From Lithodes maja (lineage: Eukaryota; Arthropoda; Malacostraca; Decapoda; Lithodidae): a stretch of DNA of 64,000 bases. Shown here piece after piece: positions 20,304 through 32,865 of this stretch; position 1 is the stretch's first letter; each line of letters opens with the position of its first letter. The position numbers and the translations under genes are program-made. The notes under the pieces were generated by a model that was given only the letters and a program-made list of their open reading frames with translations, did no database searches and was not told where the DNA came from. Where the stretch lies: positions 1 through 64,000 of the forward strand of contig JBAKBP010007998.1 in NCBI GenBank assembly GCA_037953745.1. The letters are read 5' to 3'.

Positions 20304-21257
20304 ATAATTAGCGAGTTTTCCCGAATGTCTATGGCAACGCTGCGGGTGAATCCCGCTACGTACGAAGCTCGTTCTGGTGTAATTTTGAAGCTATTTTCGC
20401 CTAGTTTTCGGCAGAATACAGTTAATTTAATGCAAATACTTGATTAATCATTCAGGAGTGCCTGAAGATGCCCTAAATAGCGCAAATAAGCCCACAGAGA
20501 AAGGCTTAAGCAAGTGCCTGAATGAAATTAAATATTTGCAGCTAAAAACTAATAGAAATATTTTCAAATGAGACCAGAACAAGTTCTGTAGCTCTTGGGG
20601 TTCACCCGCAGTGTTACTACAGACATCGTCTCCTGATCACTCACACTAATCTCCACAGGCTTTTATGTGCTTTAACGGAATTACTGAGGCGCCCGTCACC
20701 TGACGGACACCGAAATACGCCTATTATGTAGCCTGGGAGCGAGGTAAGCTGTTGCAGGGAGCGGGGGTTGGCTCATCTGCCACCTACCAAGTCTGGGTGC
20801 GCATTGGCGTGCGAGTCTTCTTTCGCACCATTGCAGCGTTACACATAGCGAAAACACCTCAAAACCACTAATTTTGAGCAAATTTGGCCGACCTTTGCAA
20901 GATCGTTGCAAGACAACTAAACGTCGTTCAGAGATGATGCAGGTGTCATTGGAAAGTTCTATTACTGTACTTTTACGGATATATCATTGTATTACGTTCT
21001 GGCTCTTGCTTATGCATGGAAATGTGCAGGGAATGAAGGTCAATTTAGGCCAAAATGCCCCCACCAGAGGAATTAAATTCCAGGATACTTCCAGGACGTA
21101 CCTTTACAGCAACCGCAGTGAAAGGGTTAAACTGTATAAAATTTGTCTAATTTTAGCTAGAATAGAAGGCAAAAAGTTGTCATCGTGCTGAAAAAGGTTA
21201 ATTTTAGGTTAGTGTGAGGGGTTAAGCTACGTTCAACATAAGGAGATATTCAAGCTT

Positions 21258-21500
21258 AACCCTTTGAAGCATGGGGTCTTGCCAGGGGTTAGCATATTTA
21301 TGTTTTATGTCAAAAAAATATCTAGATTAATTAGTCAGGCAGTCAGTCAGTCAGTAGCCAAATCCCTACGTCTGCAACCATCTAACATTCATTTTTCTGA
21401 GCACGACAGCTCAGAATTTTTTTGAAATGGTTTGGGTAACTAAACTAAAGGTTAAAAAAAAAAAAAAAAAATGGTATAAGCCACAAATTACTAAAAAATA
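21258..21500. repeat. Dispersed repeat, copy 1
   Basis: Contains agattaatta, then gacagctcagaa and tttgggtaactaaa. The same words in the same order are at 56405-56560, so the two stretches are homologous non-coding repeats. The end TTAACCCTTTGAAG places it among the AACCCTTT families. Confidence 0.7.
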
Positions 21501-21655
21501 TATTTATTATGGTTTCATTATCCTTTATTTATCCACTTATCCTGTATTATTATATTGTTGAGGGTTTGGAAGAGACAGAAAGGGTTAGATGGGGAAGAAT
21601 GAGAGGGTAAAATTTAAATCAGGAGAGTTCATTGTTTATCTATCTGTTTATCTAT

Positions 21656-21656
21656 T

Positions 21657-21704
<48 letters not shown>
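21656..21704. repeat. (CT)n microsatellite
   Basis: Nearly pure CT run. Confidence 0.96.
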
Positions 21705-21706
<2 letters not shown>

Positions 21707-22312
21707 CAAACAGAAGTTCAACTTAAAGTGCGTCATTTAAGAGGACACACACACACAACTACCTACATAAAATACTCATGCCGGTACACATAACCTCACA
21801 TACAAATGAACACACAAATTAGGATCGACATTAAGATACATACACAAGTCTACATATACCTGTATATATATTCACCGGGACATACACAGCCACACACAGA
21901 CATACACATTCCTTTTCTCTATGTGTATGACGAAAATTAAAGGCAAAGCTCCTTGTAACAAGTTGAACGTATGACAGAAAAACAGTTTGTGTAGGCCCAT
22001 TCGAAAAAAATAAATGTGGTGTGCTAGTTTAGAGTAGTGAAATAGATAGGAGGAGGTGTTTGTGAGAGCTAGCTGGAGTAGGCCTACTCTGTGTAAGTAA
22101 GACACAAACAAACAGTGAGGAATTCAGACAAATGAAACAGCAACTCCTTATCACATGCCAATAGGCTTCCCTTGGTGTCTGCGATCTCACCAAATAGTGA
22201 ATACACGCGCTCACATACTCAATAATACACACATAAAAACGTACACAAACATTTGTATACATAGCCTACACATAAACACACACACACACTTGCATACACA
22301 GCCTACACTTAA

Positions 22313-24036
22313 GGCCGTGTCATACAGAACTCGAATCCACCAGAACCCACTGGAATCGAACTTTTCACCGGAATTGACGAGAATTACGCGGCCTTAATTG
22401 AGTGTGACTTCAGAGTAGAATGCGACCCGTCAATGACCGGAATGTAACTCGAACGTAACTCGATGGACTCGAATGTAACCCAAATATGAGTCGATGTTAA
22501 CCAGTAAGTGACTCGAAGGAAACCGGATGTGGAAAGAAGACTATTCGATCCCAAGTCGAATGCAACTCGAATGGCCAGAATGAGACCGGAATGTCAGTAT
22601 ATCATGACCAGAATTACATGAAGTTAAGTCGAACGTAAGTGGAACTAAGTTGAACGTAACTCGAACGTAAGAGGAACGTGACTCGAATAGGCAGAAGGTG
22701 ACTCGATGAGGAACCTTTGAGTATATAAAGGGAGGATTGGTTCACAGGCACACCAGTAGTAACAGGGCACTCACCACGGAACAACATAAGCACTTTCAAT
22801 CACATACACGTACACGAGGGGAGGGGGGGGGGGGGGGGGGAAGATAGGATTTTTCTGGACCCCCTTCTCCCTCATGTTTAGCCCCATTAGTTTTTGAGAT
22901 GTTATGACGTTCATTCCATTAGTTTGGCGGTTATACAAAAAATTGCCCTATTTCTTTGTTAATATTAAGACCTTTCGTGCCATTTAGGCATAGGTTTATT
23001 TCCTGGCGAGCGATAGCGAGCCTGTAACTTTAGGAGGAACTGGCCATCGGCTGGGACACTTTTCTACCGAAAAATGTACAAATTAATCTCGAATTGAGTG
23101 TGTTTTTTAAGCTTTGATGGATGTCTAGCGAAGAAAGTAAAAACAAAAAATATATATAGGCTAAATAAAAAATAGACCAAAAAGTAACCCTACCCCCTTA
23201 ACTCACACAGCTGGGGTGAAGGAAGAACACTTTTCATTGGTAGACACAACTGAGGGGAAGCCGGAGTTAAGGTGTGGAGAGTTAGTATAGATGAGTAAGT
23301 TTGATTCCAGGTACTACTTGAAATACAATGGCCTCGTATAGGGCCGATTTTATATTTTATTTTATTTGTTTGTTTGTTTTTTCAATCCGTTATATATTTG
23401 GGGCCGCACCTAGTCAAGTTATATTCTGGTTGTATTCCAGTTACCTTCTAGTTGGATTCCACTTGTATTCTAGTACTTCTAGTCATGTTCGAGTCGACAT
23501 CCAGTGTACACTCGATACATCAAGCAAGTATGCAGTCATCTACCAGTCATATTCTAGTCGGCATCCAGTTGTATTCTTCTTAATTCGGGTTATATTCAAC
23601 TCTCATTCCATTACATTCAATTTTAAAGTGGAATAATCAACTTGTCATCCAGTTGACTTCTGGTCATCATCGAGTGGCATCGAGTTACATTCAAGTAATT
23701 CGAGTCGGCATCGACTATAACAATTACATCAGAACATGACCAGAATAGGTAGAATGCGACTAATGCGACCAGGATACGACTAGAATGTAACTCGATAATT
23801 TTTAACGTTTTTTTCACTCGATAAATCGTAGAAAGTTAACGCATGCACTACCTTTTGCTCACTCACTCGATCAATCGAGTGACGACTAGAACATCACTCG
23901 AATCACAAGAATAGACAAGAATCTAACCAGAACACATACAAGAATAGACCAGAATGGGGAAGAAGTGGCTAAAATTTGAATTTTTGAATTCATTCCGGTG
24001 GGTTCTGGTGGATTCGAGTTCTGTATGACGCGGCCT
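22313..24036. mobile_element. 1.7-kb TIR element with a CGAATG-rich interior
   Basis: The left end GGCCGTGTCATACAGAACTC continues into an inverted match of about 45 bp with the right end at 23990-24036 (GTTCTGTATGACGCGGCC on the plus strand). TTAA sits on both sides (22309-22312 and 24037-24040). No transposase is encoded. The inside is made of many variants of actcgaatgtaac on the left half and of the complementary attctagtcg/attcgagt type on the right half, so the element is a diffuse foldback. A separate dispersed repeat is lodged at 22820-23165. Confidence 0.85.
22820..23165 (+). repeat. Dispersed repeat (gggg...tttctggacccccttctccctc family), copy 1
   Basis: Starts with a G run, then tttttctggacccccttctc, tagccccattag, cctggcgagcgatagcgag, and taccgaaaaatgtacaa near the end. 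The same words in the same order are at 57035-57275, and inverted at 37545-37880. No coding frame. Confidence 0.82.
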
Positions 24037-24188
24037 TTAAACGTACACATAACTGGTCGCACACACACACACAATTCAAGAGCACACACACACACCAAGA
24101 CTACATACATAAACGTACACATAACTGGCCGTACACACACACAATGCAAGATCACACACTGCATCTTTAACCTGCTTTGTCATTGTCC

Positions 24189-24191
<3 letters not shown>

Positions 24192-24266
<75 letters not shown>
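24192..24266. repeat. (GA)n microsatellite
   Basis: Pure GA run of about 37 units. Confidence 0.97.
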
Positions 24267-24267
<1 letters not shown>

Positions 24268-24502
24268 ATGTTAGTGTGATCTCTCAAAATTATGCTTAAA
24301 CAAATTTGCAATCACCTACGTACCGTAAACAGTGAACAAAACTGATGGTGAGTTGAAGTAATCTTAAAACAAAAAAAAAAATACAAAAATAAAATTAAAC
24401 AAAATAATAATAATAGGTGCATACAAAAACAATGACCTATGTAATGTTTGTCTTGCCTCAGAAAACTATTAGGCATCTTACGGCTTCATTAAATACAAAG
24501 AA

Positions 24503-24735
24503 AGAGAGGTGGGAGGGAGAGTGAGTGAGTGACCGGGAGGGAGGAGTGGAGGGAGGGAAATTAGGAAAGGCGGGACGAATGAAGGAAGGAGAGAGGGAAG
24601 GAAGGAAAGAACGGGAGAGAGGGATGGAAAGGGAGGGGGAGGAGGGAGGGATGGAAAGGGAGGGGGAGGAAGGGGAAGGAAGGAGGGGGCGAGGGAGGGA
24701 GGGAAGGAGGGAAAGGAAAAAAGAGGACTAAGAAA
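24503..24735. repeat. Purine-rich GGGA/GAAGG low-complexity tract
   Basis: About 230 bp almost wholly A and G on the plus strand. The open frames in it are low-complexity. Confidence 0.92.
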
Positions 24736-25504
24736 AGGAATAAATGGTAGGCAGGAGAAAAAGGAAACGGTAATAAACTGTTAATTATAATAGATACTTG
24801 GAATCACATATAGTTTATTGTATATTGTATAGAAAGAGAACAATATTGAAAAGTAATTGAAACTAACAGACAAGCTAGAAAGTGTTCGATCTCTCTCTCT
24901 CTCTCTCTCTCTTTCTCTTTCGATCTGTTTCTCACCTCTCAACTCGGCCATGACGTAATGAACATGCTCACCCTTACACACACACACACACACACACACA
25001 CTGATGCAGACACATACTGATACAGACACCTTCACAGACAGACAAGCAGAAAATAAAAGCAGACTAACACACAAATATAAAACAAACACACACACAGGGA
25101 TGCACACATATTTCTAACAGAAGCACGTATTAATCTATTAACTCACTCACTCACTCTCCCTCCCTCCCTCACTACTACTACTACCCCCCCTCCCCCTCTT
25201 TCTCTCTCTCTCTCTCTCTCTCTGTAGTATAGAATTAGATACAATGCTTCACTTATGACATTAATAACAAACCAATATTAATACACATGAACATATACAG
25301 TACAGCATTCACATACATTCATATTGACAGACACATACAATATGACACTAATAAAAGATCTCCCTCTCAAAAACACACACACATACCATTATGTTATTCA
25401 TACCACATACACACAATCACATCAATACACTTGCATATTTCAATTCTACATGCGTACATACACACGGACATACGCTCAGTCTCACATTAAAATTATGTCC
25501 ACAC

Positions 25505-25850
25505 TCATACCGACACATTAAGATACAAGCAACGACACTTCCATGTACGTGCAAGTACGCACATATATAGGTACACACTCAAATATAGCCACACACACAC
25601 AGACAGTACTCACATCAACATCACACATGCTCTCATACCGACACATTAAGATACAAGCAACGACACTTCCATGTACGTGCAAGTACACAAATACGCACAC
25701 GCACATACTATATATAGGTACACACTCAAATGCGAACACACACACACATACATATACTCACATCCACACACATGCACTCATACCGTCACATTAAAATACA
25801 AGCAACGGCACTTCTATGTAGCCTATGTGCAGGTACCGTACACACATACA
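25505..25850. repeat. CA-rich tandem repeat, three units of about 126-146 bp
   Basis: ctcataccgacacattaag starts units near 25505, 25631 and, with changes, 25777. Each continues into caagcaacgacacttccatg. The ORFs across it are HTHTH-type products of the repeat. Confidence 0.88.
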
Positions 25851-25867
25851 CACACATATGTAGGCAT

Positions 25868-27443
25868 ACAGTGTGTTTCCCATGTCCCTCGTGTAGATGC
25901 ACCTGAACTGATAAATAATCACTTCTCTACCATCTGCCAAACCCTCCCCAAACTAGACCGCACCAACCTCCCTGCCTTCCTCCCATCCCCTTCCCCCCCA
26001 GTAACTGTACAAGAATGTGAAGTGGCCAAAAAGCTTTCCAGTTTCAAATAAAAAAGATCAACAACCCCAGTAGACCTACCCATGAAAATATATAAAGAAT
26101 TTTCGGTAGAATTTGCCACCCCCCTTTGCTCGATAATTAATGCCTCCTTAAGGCAAAGTAAATGCCCTACAGACTGGAAAACTTCATACGTCACTCCAAT
26201 CCCCAAAACCCCCTCCCCACATTCTCTTAATGAACTCAGACCAATTGCCATTACGCCCATCCCTAGTCTAATCTGTGAGGACTTTGTATTCACCTGGGCA
26301 TACTCACAAATCCGTCACTTGATAGATCCCCAACAGTTTGGCAACGTAAAAACCTCCTCCACCACTCACTGTCTTATTAGCTTCCTAGATTATATTTACA
26401 CAAATCTTGAGAAGAGAAAGACTTCCCTCGCCCTTGCCTTTATTGACTTCAGGAAAGCATTTGACCTTGTTGACCACACCATCATCATCAACAAAGCCAT
26501 AAAGTTGGGGCTACATCCTACCCTGGTTGCGTGGTTGACCGACTTCCTTAGTGACAGACGACACGCAGTGCGATACCTAGGCTTCATCTCCACCTTCCTA
26601 GACATCACATGTGGAGTCCCACAGGGCACAAAGATGGGGCCTCTATTGTTCCTCATCTTGATTAATGATGCCCTAAAGGACACCCCATTCCACTGGAAGT
26701 ACGTGGACGACTCGACAGTCGGCATTACTGTCGATAACACCTCCCCTAACTATGACCCCCTACAAGACATCCTCGACCGTCTTCAAGCCTGGACCACAGA
26801 CAATCATGTGACTATCAATCATGACAAGACAGTGGTCATGCACATCAACACTTCCGTTACCGACCTTCCTCCACCCACTGTCACAATTGGTCCTCATCCC
26901 CTTCAGCTTGTCGAGTCCACCAAACTCCTCGGAATCACTGTGGACAACAAACTGAACTGGAAGAAACATGTAACTACCACAGTCAGGACCGCCACTTACA
27001 AGTTGTTTATGCTAAGGCGGTTGAGATCCCTGGGGGCGCCGGAGAATGAGCTGAAGAGTATATATAACACCTTCATACTCCCTAAGCTCACCTACGCCTC
27101 TCCCGCCTGGTCCTCCTCTCTAACCCTAACACAACAACGTCAACTGGAGAGAGTTCAGAGGAGGGCATGCAGGATCATCCTGGGTGGCACATATCCAGGG
27201 TACGAGGAAGCTCTCACCACCCTTAGCATACCTGCACTCTCAACCCACCACTACAACACACTCAAACAGTTTGCATCCAAGCTGCTTGTTCACCCACGAC
27301 ACAGAAACTTACTTCCACCAGACGCCCCTAGACCTACACGTGCAGCTCGTCATTTCAACACACTCCAACCAATAAGAGCAAGAACTGACAGATATAAAAA
27401 TATCCCTATCCCAACCATTGTTAATATTATTAATAATGTGTAA
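25868..27443 (+). pseudogene. 5'-truncated LINE reverse transcriptase, CR1-like, one nonsense codon
   Basis: The frame runs from about 25868 to TAA at 27443, with one in-frame TAA at 26049-26051 (SFK-stop-KRSTTPVDLP). The main open part begins at Met 26082. Motifs: ELRPIAITP, ALAFIDFRKAFDLVDH, CGVPQGTKMGPLLF, the catalytic KYVDDSTVGI, LLGITVDNKLNWKKH, and a C-terminal TYASPAWSSSLT/RACRIILGG region. The SSTTHCLISFLDY stretch before motif A suggests the CR1 group; the clade is tentative. No endonuclease remains. The 5' break lies in CA-rich DNA. Confidence 0.88.
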
Positions 27444-27479
27444 TAACGGCCTGTCACACCATATATACGCGCCCACCTT

Positions 27480-27930
27480 TAATAATATATGCATAAGTGT
27501 GTGTGCGTGTGTGTATTAGAATATAATTATGTATGTATTTGCTTGAGTTTGTTTATGTATATGTGTATATGTATCTATGTATGTGCAGTATATGTGTATG
27601 TATGTGTGCGAATATGTGTATGTATGTATGCGTTATTTATGTATATATATATATGTCTATAGTGTATACTGTTTGTGGTTCGAGCCCGGCTGAGAGTATC
27701 AGGTAGGATAAGAGAAGAGCATATATGCATGTAATGTGCATATATTTATGTATATGTATGTCTGTGTGTATGTGCTGTCAATGGTTCGAGCCCGGTTGAG
27801 AATATAAGGTATATAATATATATATGTACTGTACGTGTATTTATATGGTCATATGCACATATGTATGTAAATATACGTACATATGAGCGAGAACATATTG
27901 CTCACTAGCGCAACTTCTGATTATAAATCT
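27480..27930. repeat. TATGTATG-rich stretch with two GGTTCGAGCCCGG blocks
   Basis: Low-complexity GTAT repeats. The block ggttcgagcccggctgagag occurs near 27678 and, with changes, near 27784, about 105 bp apart. It may be the 3' UTR of the LINE upstream or a separate duplicated unit. Confidence 0.6.
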
Positions 27931-28134
27931 ATGCATAAGCATTATCTATTATTAAGTGTTCGCGTATCTTCATCCATGTATTTCCACCCTTAACCCGGCA
28001 AGCGCGATAGGCCTCACGGAAGGCTTCCTATAGGGAACGGATAGGCCTCACGGAAGCAGGACCATAAAAAAAGCTTTCCAAAAAAAAAAAGGGCCTATCA
28101 AAAAAAAAAAATTTGTCTCTAGGTGAGATAATTC

Positions 28135-29310
28135 CCCTCCAGTACTCATCCATGTAAATCTCACCCACCCCCCTCCCCTCCTTCCCCACCTTATTCCCCC
28201 CTCCCTCCCCTCCTCAATTATCACCTATTTTCCCTCTTATTATCATCATTTATCGGTTATTTTTCTCTCCCGCGATAATGTAGCACAAGTGGGTTGCAGA
28301 AAAGATCGATATGTACCACACACACACCAGCCCAGACCGCCCCGCCGCCCTCAGTTAGTCAGTTACCTCACAGACAGCGAGAGAGGAGGGTTGACTGCAG
28401 CTCTCTCTCGCCTGACATTACGACCGGGTGGCCAATATCTTCGGTTTTCACCACCCAAATGCTTTTCCCACTTATTTTAGCACTCTTGAAGGTTCATATA
28501 TACATCATATATGTAAAATAAAAGCATACCGAAAACAAATAATGGTCTATATTGTAAATATAACGAATTCTGTCAGAATCCAAGGCTAGAAATACACAAA
28601 TAACTACTCTAGCTCCTAGGGCTATTTAGCGCTTAACAGGTTAACAATAGAACGCCCAGCTCTTCCATATTTCGCCTTCTGTCACACACACACACACACA
28701 CACTACCGAGGATTAACCTCCCATTGTAGTACCTGCACCCTCTTTACCCCTCACATACCAAAACAGTTTCTGTATGTATGTATGTTTGGTGCATACGTGA
28801 GCGTTGTGTATACGGACATGTGCACCTTACTGCATGTTCTTATGTTCCTATTACATGTAGCCTATGTATTTGTATGTACGCACGTACGTGTATATACGTA
28901 TGTTCTTATATGAGTAAGTAAATAAATGTGTATATGTACTGTATATCACTTACTCTCATGGTTATTTTCTGATAATTTGTATTCTGCACATGCATCATTA
29001 TTGTATTTATTTATTTTGTTTGTAAACTAAGCTTACCATCCTCATATCTGTACATCTCATGTTCATCCATTAATTGTAAAATGTGTATTTCAGCTCATGA
29101 GGCTGCCATTCTTTAATAACCTTTTATATTATTATTATTATTATTATTATATTACAGTAGATACGCACACATACACTCACAAATAGTCACACACAATAAT
29201 ACACAAGCATGAACATATACACATACATACACAAATACAAGTAGGCCTACACACAAACTCGTCACAATTTCACAATAATATTCACTAGCAAAACAGAAGC
29301 ACAATTCTCT
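28135..29310. other. No gene recognised; microsatellites
   Basis: C-rich stretch (28135-28225), a short CA run (28683-28703), GTAT-rich DNA and an ATT run (29129-29149). No exon seen. Confidence 0.5.
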
Positions 29311-29319
29311 CTCTCTCTC

Positions 29320-32300
29320 TGAAATGCTGGGTGTGAAGGGAATTCCTGGTCTCCTGAAATATCCCCAGGCTACCTTTAGGATCAACTTTTCCTGGTACCT
29401 GGCGCGGGGTACGAACCTCTGAAGGGGAATTTAACCCCCCTAAAAACCCACAGGTTTTGAGATGCTTGGGTGGGGTTCGAACCCTGGTTAGTGACCCAAA
29501 CCATCACCACCAGGCCCGCGCGCTAACCCACTGTACTACCACGGACGTACTAAAAGTATAGCAACCTTAGTCCGATTTTTTAAGAACCAGGTGATAGTCT
29601 CGTGGTGTTTCAAGTGATGAGTTTATTGGACTTACCATCTCCGACTATTTTACGCTATACCTGACGTCAACTCGGGTAGTATTATTGTGGGTGGACATTT
29701 TCGAGGGCATTACATTACATCCTTCTTTAACTAGGCTAGTCCCTAGCCTATTTTAAGGTCGTAAGGTATCGTAGCTGTATACCTCAGCAATCTCAATATT
29801 GTTGGTATAGGGTTCGCGTGACGGGTGCTCCACGTAGCTACCTGGTCACGTTCCCTAGCTGTCACCAATGAAATGCTGGGTGTGAAGGGAATTCATGGTC
29901 TCCTGAAATATCCCCAGGCTACCTTTAGGATCAACTTTTCCTGGTACCTGGCGCGGGGTACAAACCTCTGAAGGGAATTTAACCCCCCTAAAAACCCACA
30001 GGTTTTGAGATGCCTTGGGTGGGGTTCGAACCCTGGTTAGTGACCCAACCATCACCACCAGGCCCGCGCGCTAACCCACTGTACTACCACGGATGTACAA
30101 AAGTATAGCAACCTTAGTCCGATTTTTAAGAACCAGGTGATAGTCTCGTGGTGTTATCACGTGATGAGTTTATTGGACTTACCATCTCCGACTATTTTAC
30201 GCTATACCTGACGTCAACTCGGGTTAGTATTATTGTGGGTGCGGGACATTTTCGAGGGCATTACATTACATCCTTCTTTAACTAGGCTAGTCCCTAGCCT
30301 ATTTTAAGGTCGTAAGGTATCGTAGCTGTATTACCTCAGCAATCTCAATATTGTTGGTATAGGGTTCGCGTGACGGGTGCTCCACGTAGCTACCTGGTCA
30401 CGTTCCCTAGCTGCCACCAATGAAATGCTGGGTGTGAAGGGAATTCATGGTCTCCTGAAATATCCCCAGGCTACCTTTAGGATCACCTTTTCTGGTACCT
30501 GGCGCGGGGTACGAACCTCTGAAGGGAATTTAACCCCCCTAAAAACCCACAGGTTTTGAGATGCCTTGGGTGGGGTTCGAACCCTGGTTAGTGACCCAAC
30601 CATCACCACCAGGCCCGCGCGCTAACCCACTGTACTACCACGGACGTACTAAAGTATAGCAACCTTAGTCCGATTTTAAGAACCAGGTTATAGTCTCGTG
30701 GTGTTATCACGTGATGAGTTTATTGGACTTTCCATCTCCGACTATTTTACGCTATACCTGACGTCAACTCGGGTTAGTATTATTGTGGGTGCGGGACATT
30801 TTCGAGGGCATTACATTAATGAAATGCTAGGTTTTTCCAGGTTAAATAGGAATGGGAATTATCCCCAGGCTACCTTTAGGATCAACCTTCCTGGTACCTG
30901 GCGCGGGTACGAACCTCTGAAGGGAATTTAACCCCCCTAAAAACCCACAGGTTTTGAGATGCCTTGGGTGGGGTTCGAACCCTGGTTAGTGACGCACCAC
31001 CATCACCACCAGGCCCGCGCGCTAACCCACTGTACTACCACGGACGTACAAAAGTATAGCAACCTTAGTCCGATTTTTAAGAACCATGGTGATGGTCTCT
31101 CGAGATGAGTTTATTGGACTTGCCATCTACGACTATTTTCGAACCACGGTGATAGTCTCTCGAGACGAGTTTATTGGACTTACCATCTACGACTATTTTA
31201 CGCTATACCTGACGTCAACTCGGGTTAGTATTATTGTGGGTGCGGGACATTTTCGAGGGCATTACACCACATTCCTTTTTAGTTAGGCTAGTCCCTAGCC
31301 TCGTAAAGTCGTAGGGTATCGTAGCCTTTTTACCTTAGCCATCTCAATTCTTGGTATAGGGTTCGCGTGACGGGTGCTCCACGTAGCTACCTGGTCACGT
31401 TCCCTAGCTGCCACCAATGAAATGCTGGGTGTGAAGGGAATTCATGGTCTCCTGAAATATCCCCAGGCTACCTTTAGGATCAACTTTCCTGGTACCTGGC
31501 GCGGGGTACGAACCTCTGAAGGGAATTTAACCCCCCTAAAAACCCACAGGTTTTGAGATGCCTTGGGTGGGGTTCGAACCCTGGTTAGTGACCCAACCAT
31601 CACCACCAGGCCCGCGCGCTAACCCACTGTACTACCACGGACGTACAAAAGTATAGCAACCTTAGTCCGATTTTTAAGAACCAGGTGATAGTCTCGTGGT
31701 GTTATCACGTGATGAGTTTATTGGACTTACCATCTCCGACTATTTTACGCTATACCTGACGTCAACTCGGGTTAGTATTATTGTGGGTGCGGGACATTTT
31801 CGAGGGCATTACATTACATCCTTCTTTAACTAGGCTAGTCCCTAGCCTATTTTAAGGTCGTAAGGTATCGTAGCTGTATCACCTCAGCAATCTCAATATT
31901 GTTAGGGTCCACGTGATGGGTGCTCTATGTAGCTACCAGATCACGTTCCGTGACTGCCACCAATGAAATGCTGGGTGTGAAGGGAATTCATGGTCTCCTG
32001 AAATATCCCCAGGCTACCTTTAGGATCAACTTTTCCTGGTACCTGGCGCGGGGTACGAACCTCTGAAGGGAATTTAACCCCCCTAAAAACCCACAGGTTT
32101 TGAGATGCCTTGGGTGGGGTTCGAACCCTGGTTAGTGACCCAACCATCACCACCAGGCCCGCGCGCTAACCCACTGTACTACCACGGACGTACTAAAAGT
32201 ATAGCAACCTTAGTCCGATTTTTAAGAACCAGGTGATAGTCTCGTGGTGTTATCACGTGATGAGTTTATTGGACTTACCATCTCCGACTATTTTACGCTA

Positions 32301-32860
32301 TACCTGACGTCAACTCGGGTTAGTATTATTGTGGGTGCGGGACATTTTCGAGGGCATTACATTACATCCTTCTTTAACTAGGCTAGTCCCTAGCCTATTT
32401 TAAGGTCGTAAGGTATCGTAGCTGTATTACCTCAGCAATCTCAATATTGTTGGTATAGGGTTCGCGTGACGGGTGCTCCACGTAGCTACCTGGTCACGTT
32501 CCCTAGCTGCCACCAATGAAATGCTGGGTGTGATCCTGGTACCTGGCGCGGGGTACGAACCTCTGAAGGGAATTTAACCCCCCTAAAAACCCACAGGTTT
32601 TGAGATGCCTTGGGTGGGGTTCGAACCCTGGTTAGTGACCCAACCATCACCACCAGGCCCGCGCGCTAACCCACTGTACTACCACGGACGTACAAAAGTA
32701 TAGCAACCTTAGTCCGATTTTTAAGAACCAGGTGATAGTCTCGTGGTGTTATCACGTGATGAGTTTATTGGACTTACCATCTCCGACTATTTTACGCTAT
32801 ACCTGACGTCAACTCGGGTTAGTATTATTGTGGGTGCGGGACATTTTCGAGGGCATTACA
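29320..32860 (-). mobile_element. Tandem array of a TRIM-type miniature LTR retrotransposon
   Basis: Seven LTRs in minus orientation: 29320-29714, 29869-30265, 30421-30815, 30820-31266, 31418-31813, 31964-32361 and 32517-32860. Most are separated by an internal domain of about 152 bp; the third and fourth are separated only by ttaa. The LTR is TGTAATGCCC...CATTTCA in its own orientation (TG...CA). The internal domain starts TTGGTGGCAG, the place of a primer binding site. The array as a whole is flanked by CTCTC at 29315-29319 and 32861-32865, although these lie in or beside a CT run on the left. The seventh LTR has an internal deletion of about 55 bp. No protein is encoded. Confidence 0.85.
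30820..31266 (-). repeat. Subtype-2 LTR within the TRIM array
   Basis: Unlike its neighbours, this LTR has the gaaatgctaggtttttccag end and a tandem duplication of about 62 bp around ctcgagatgagtttattgga. Both features match the LTRs of the 48-53 kb composite. It directly abuts the previous LTR with only ttaa between. Confidence 0.82.
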
Positions 32861-32865
32861 CTCTC

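Larger units (their letters stand above)
14472..21130. mobile_element. TTAA-flanked MITE split by the Ty3/Gypsy insertion
   Basis: The left end at 14472 reads TTAACCCTTTCCCTGCGG. The right end at 21130, read inverted, is TTAACCCTTTCACTGCGG. The Gypsy element (14689-20303) sits between them. Without it the MITE is about 1.0 kb. TTAA at both ends with CCC next to it is the pattern of piggyBac-related or Kolobok-type MITEs; the superfamily is not proven. Confidence 0.72.

Noticed and set aside
22155..22397. Small coding exon ending in TIR sequence
   Set aside because: The frame is CA-repeat text running into the TIR element; no splice signals or protein similarity.
26049..26051. Programmed stop or recoding site in the CR1-like LINE
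   Set aside because: Single stop with no flanking recoding signal in a 5'-truncated copy; decay is simpler.
29855..32153. Repeated 60-77 codon ORFs in the TRIM array (MLHVATWSRSLAATNEMLG and others)
   Set aside because: Each recurs because the LTR recurs; they span LTR/internal junctions and have no protein features.
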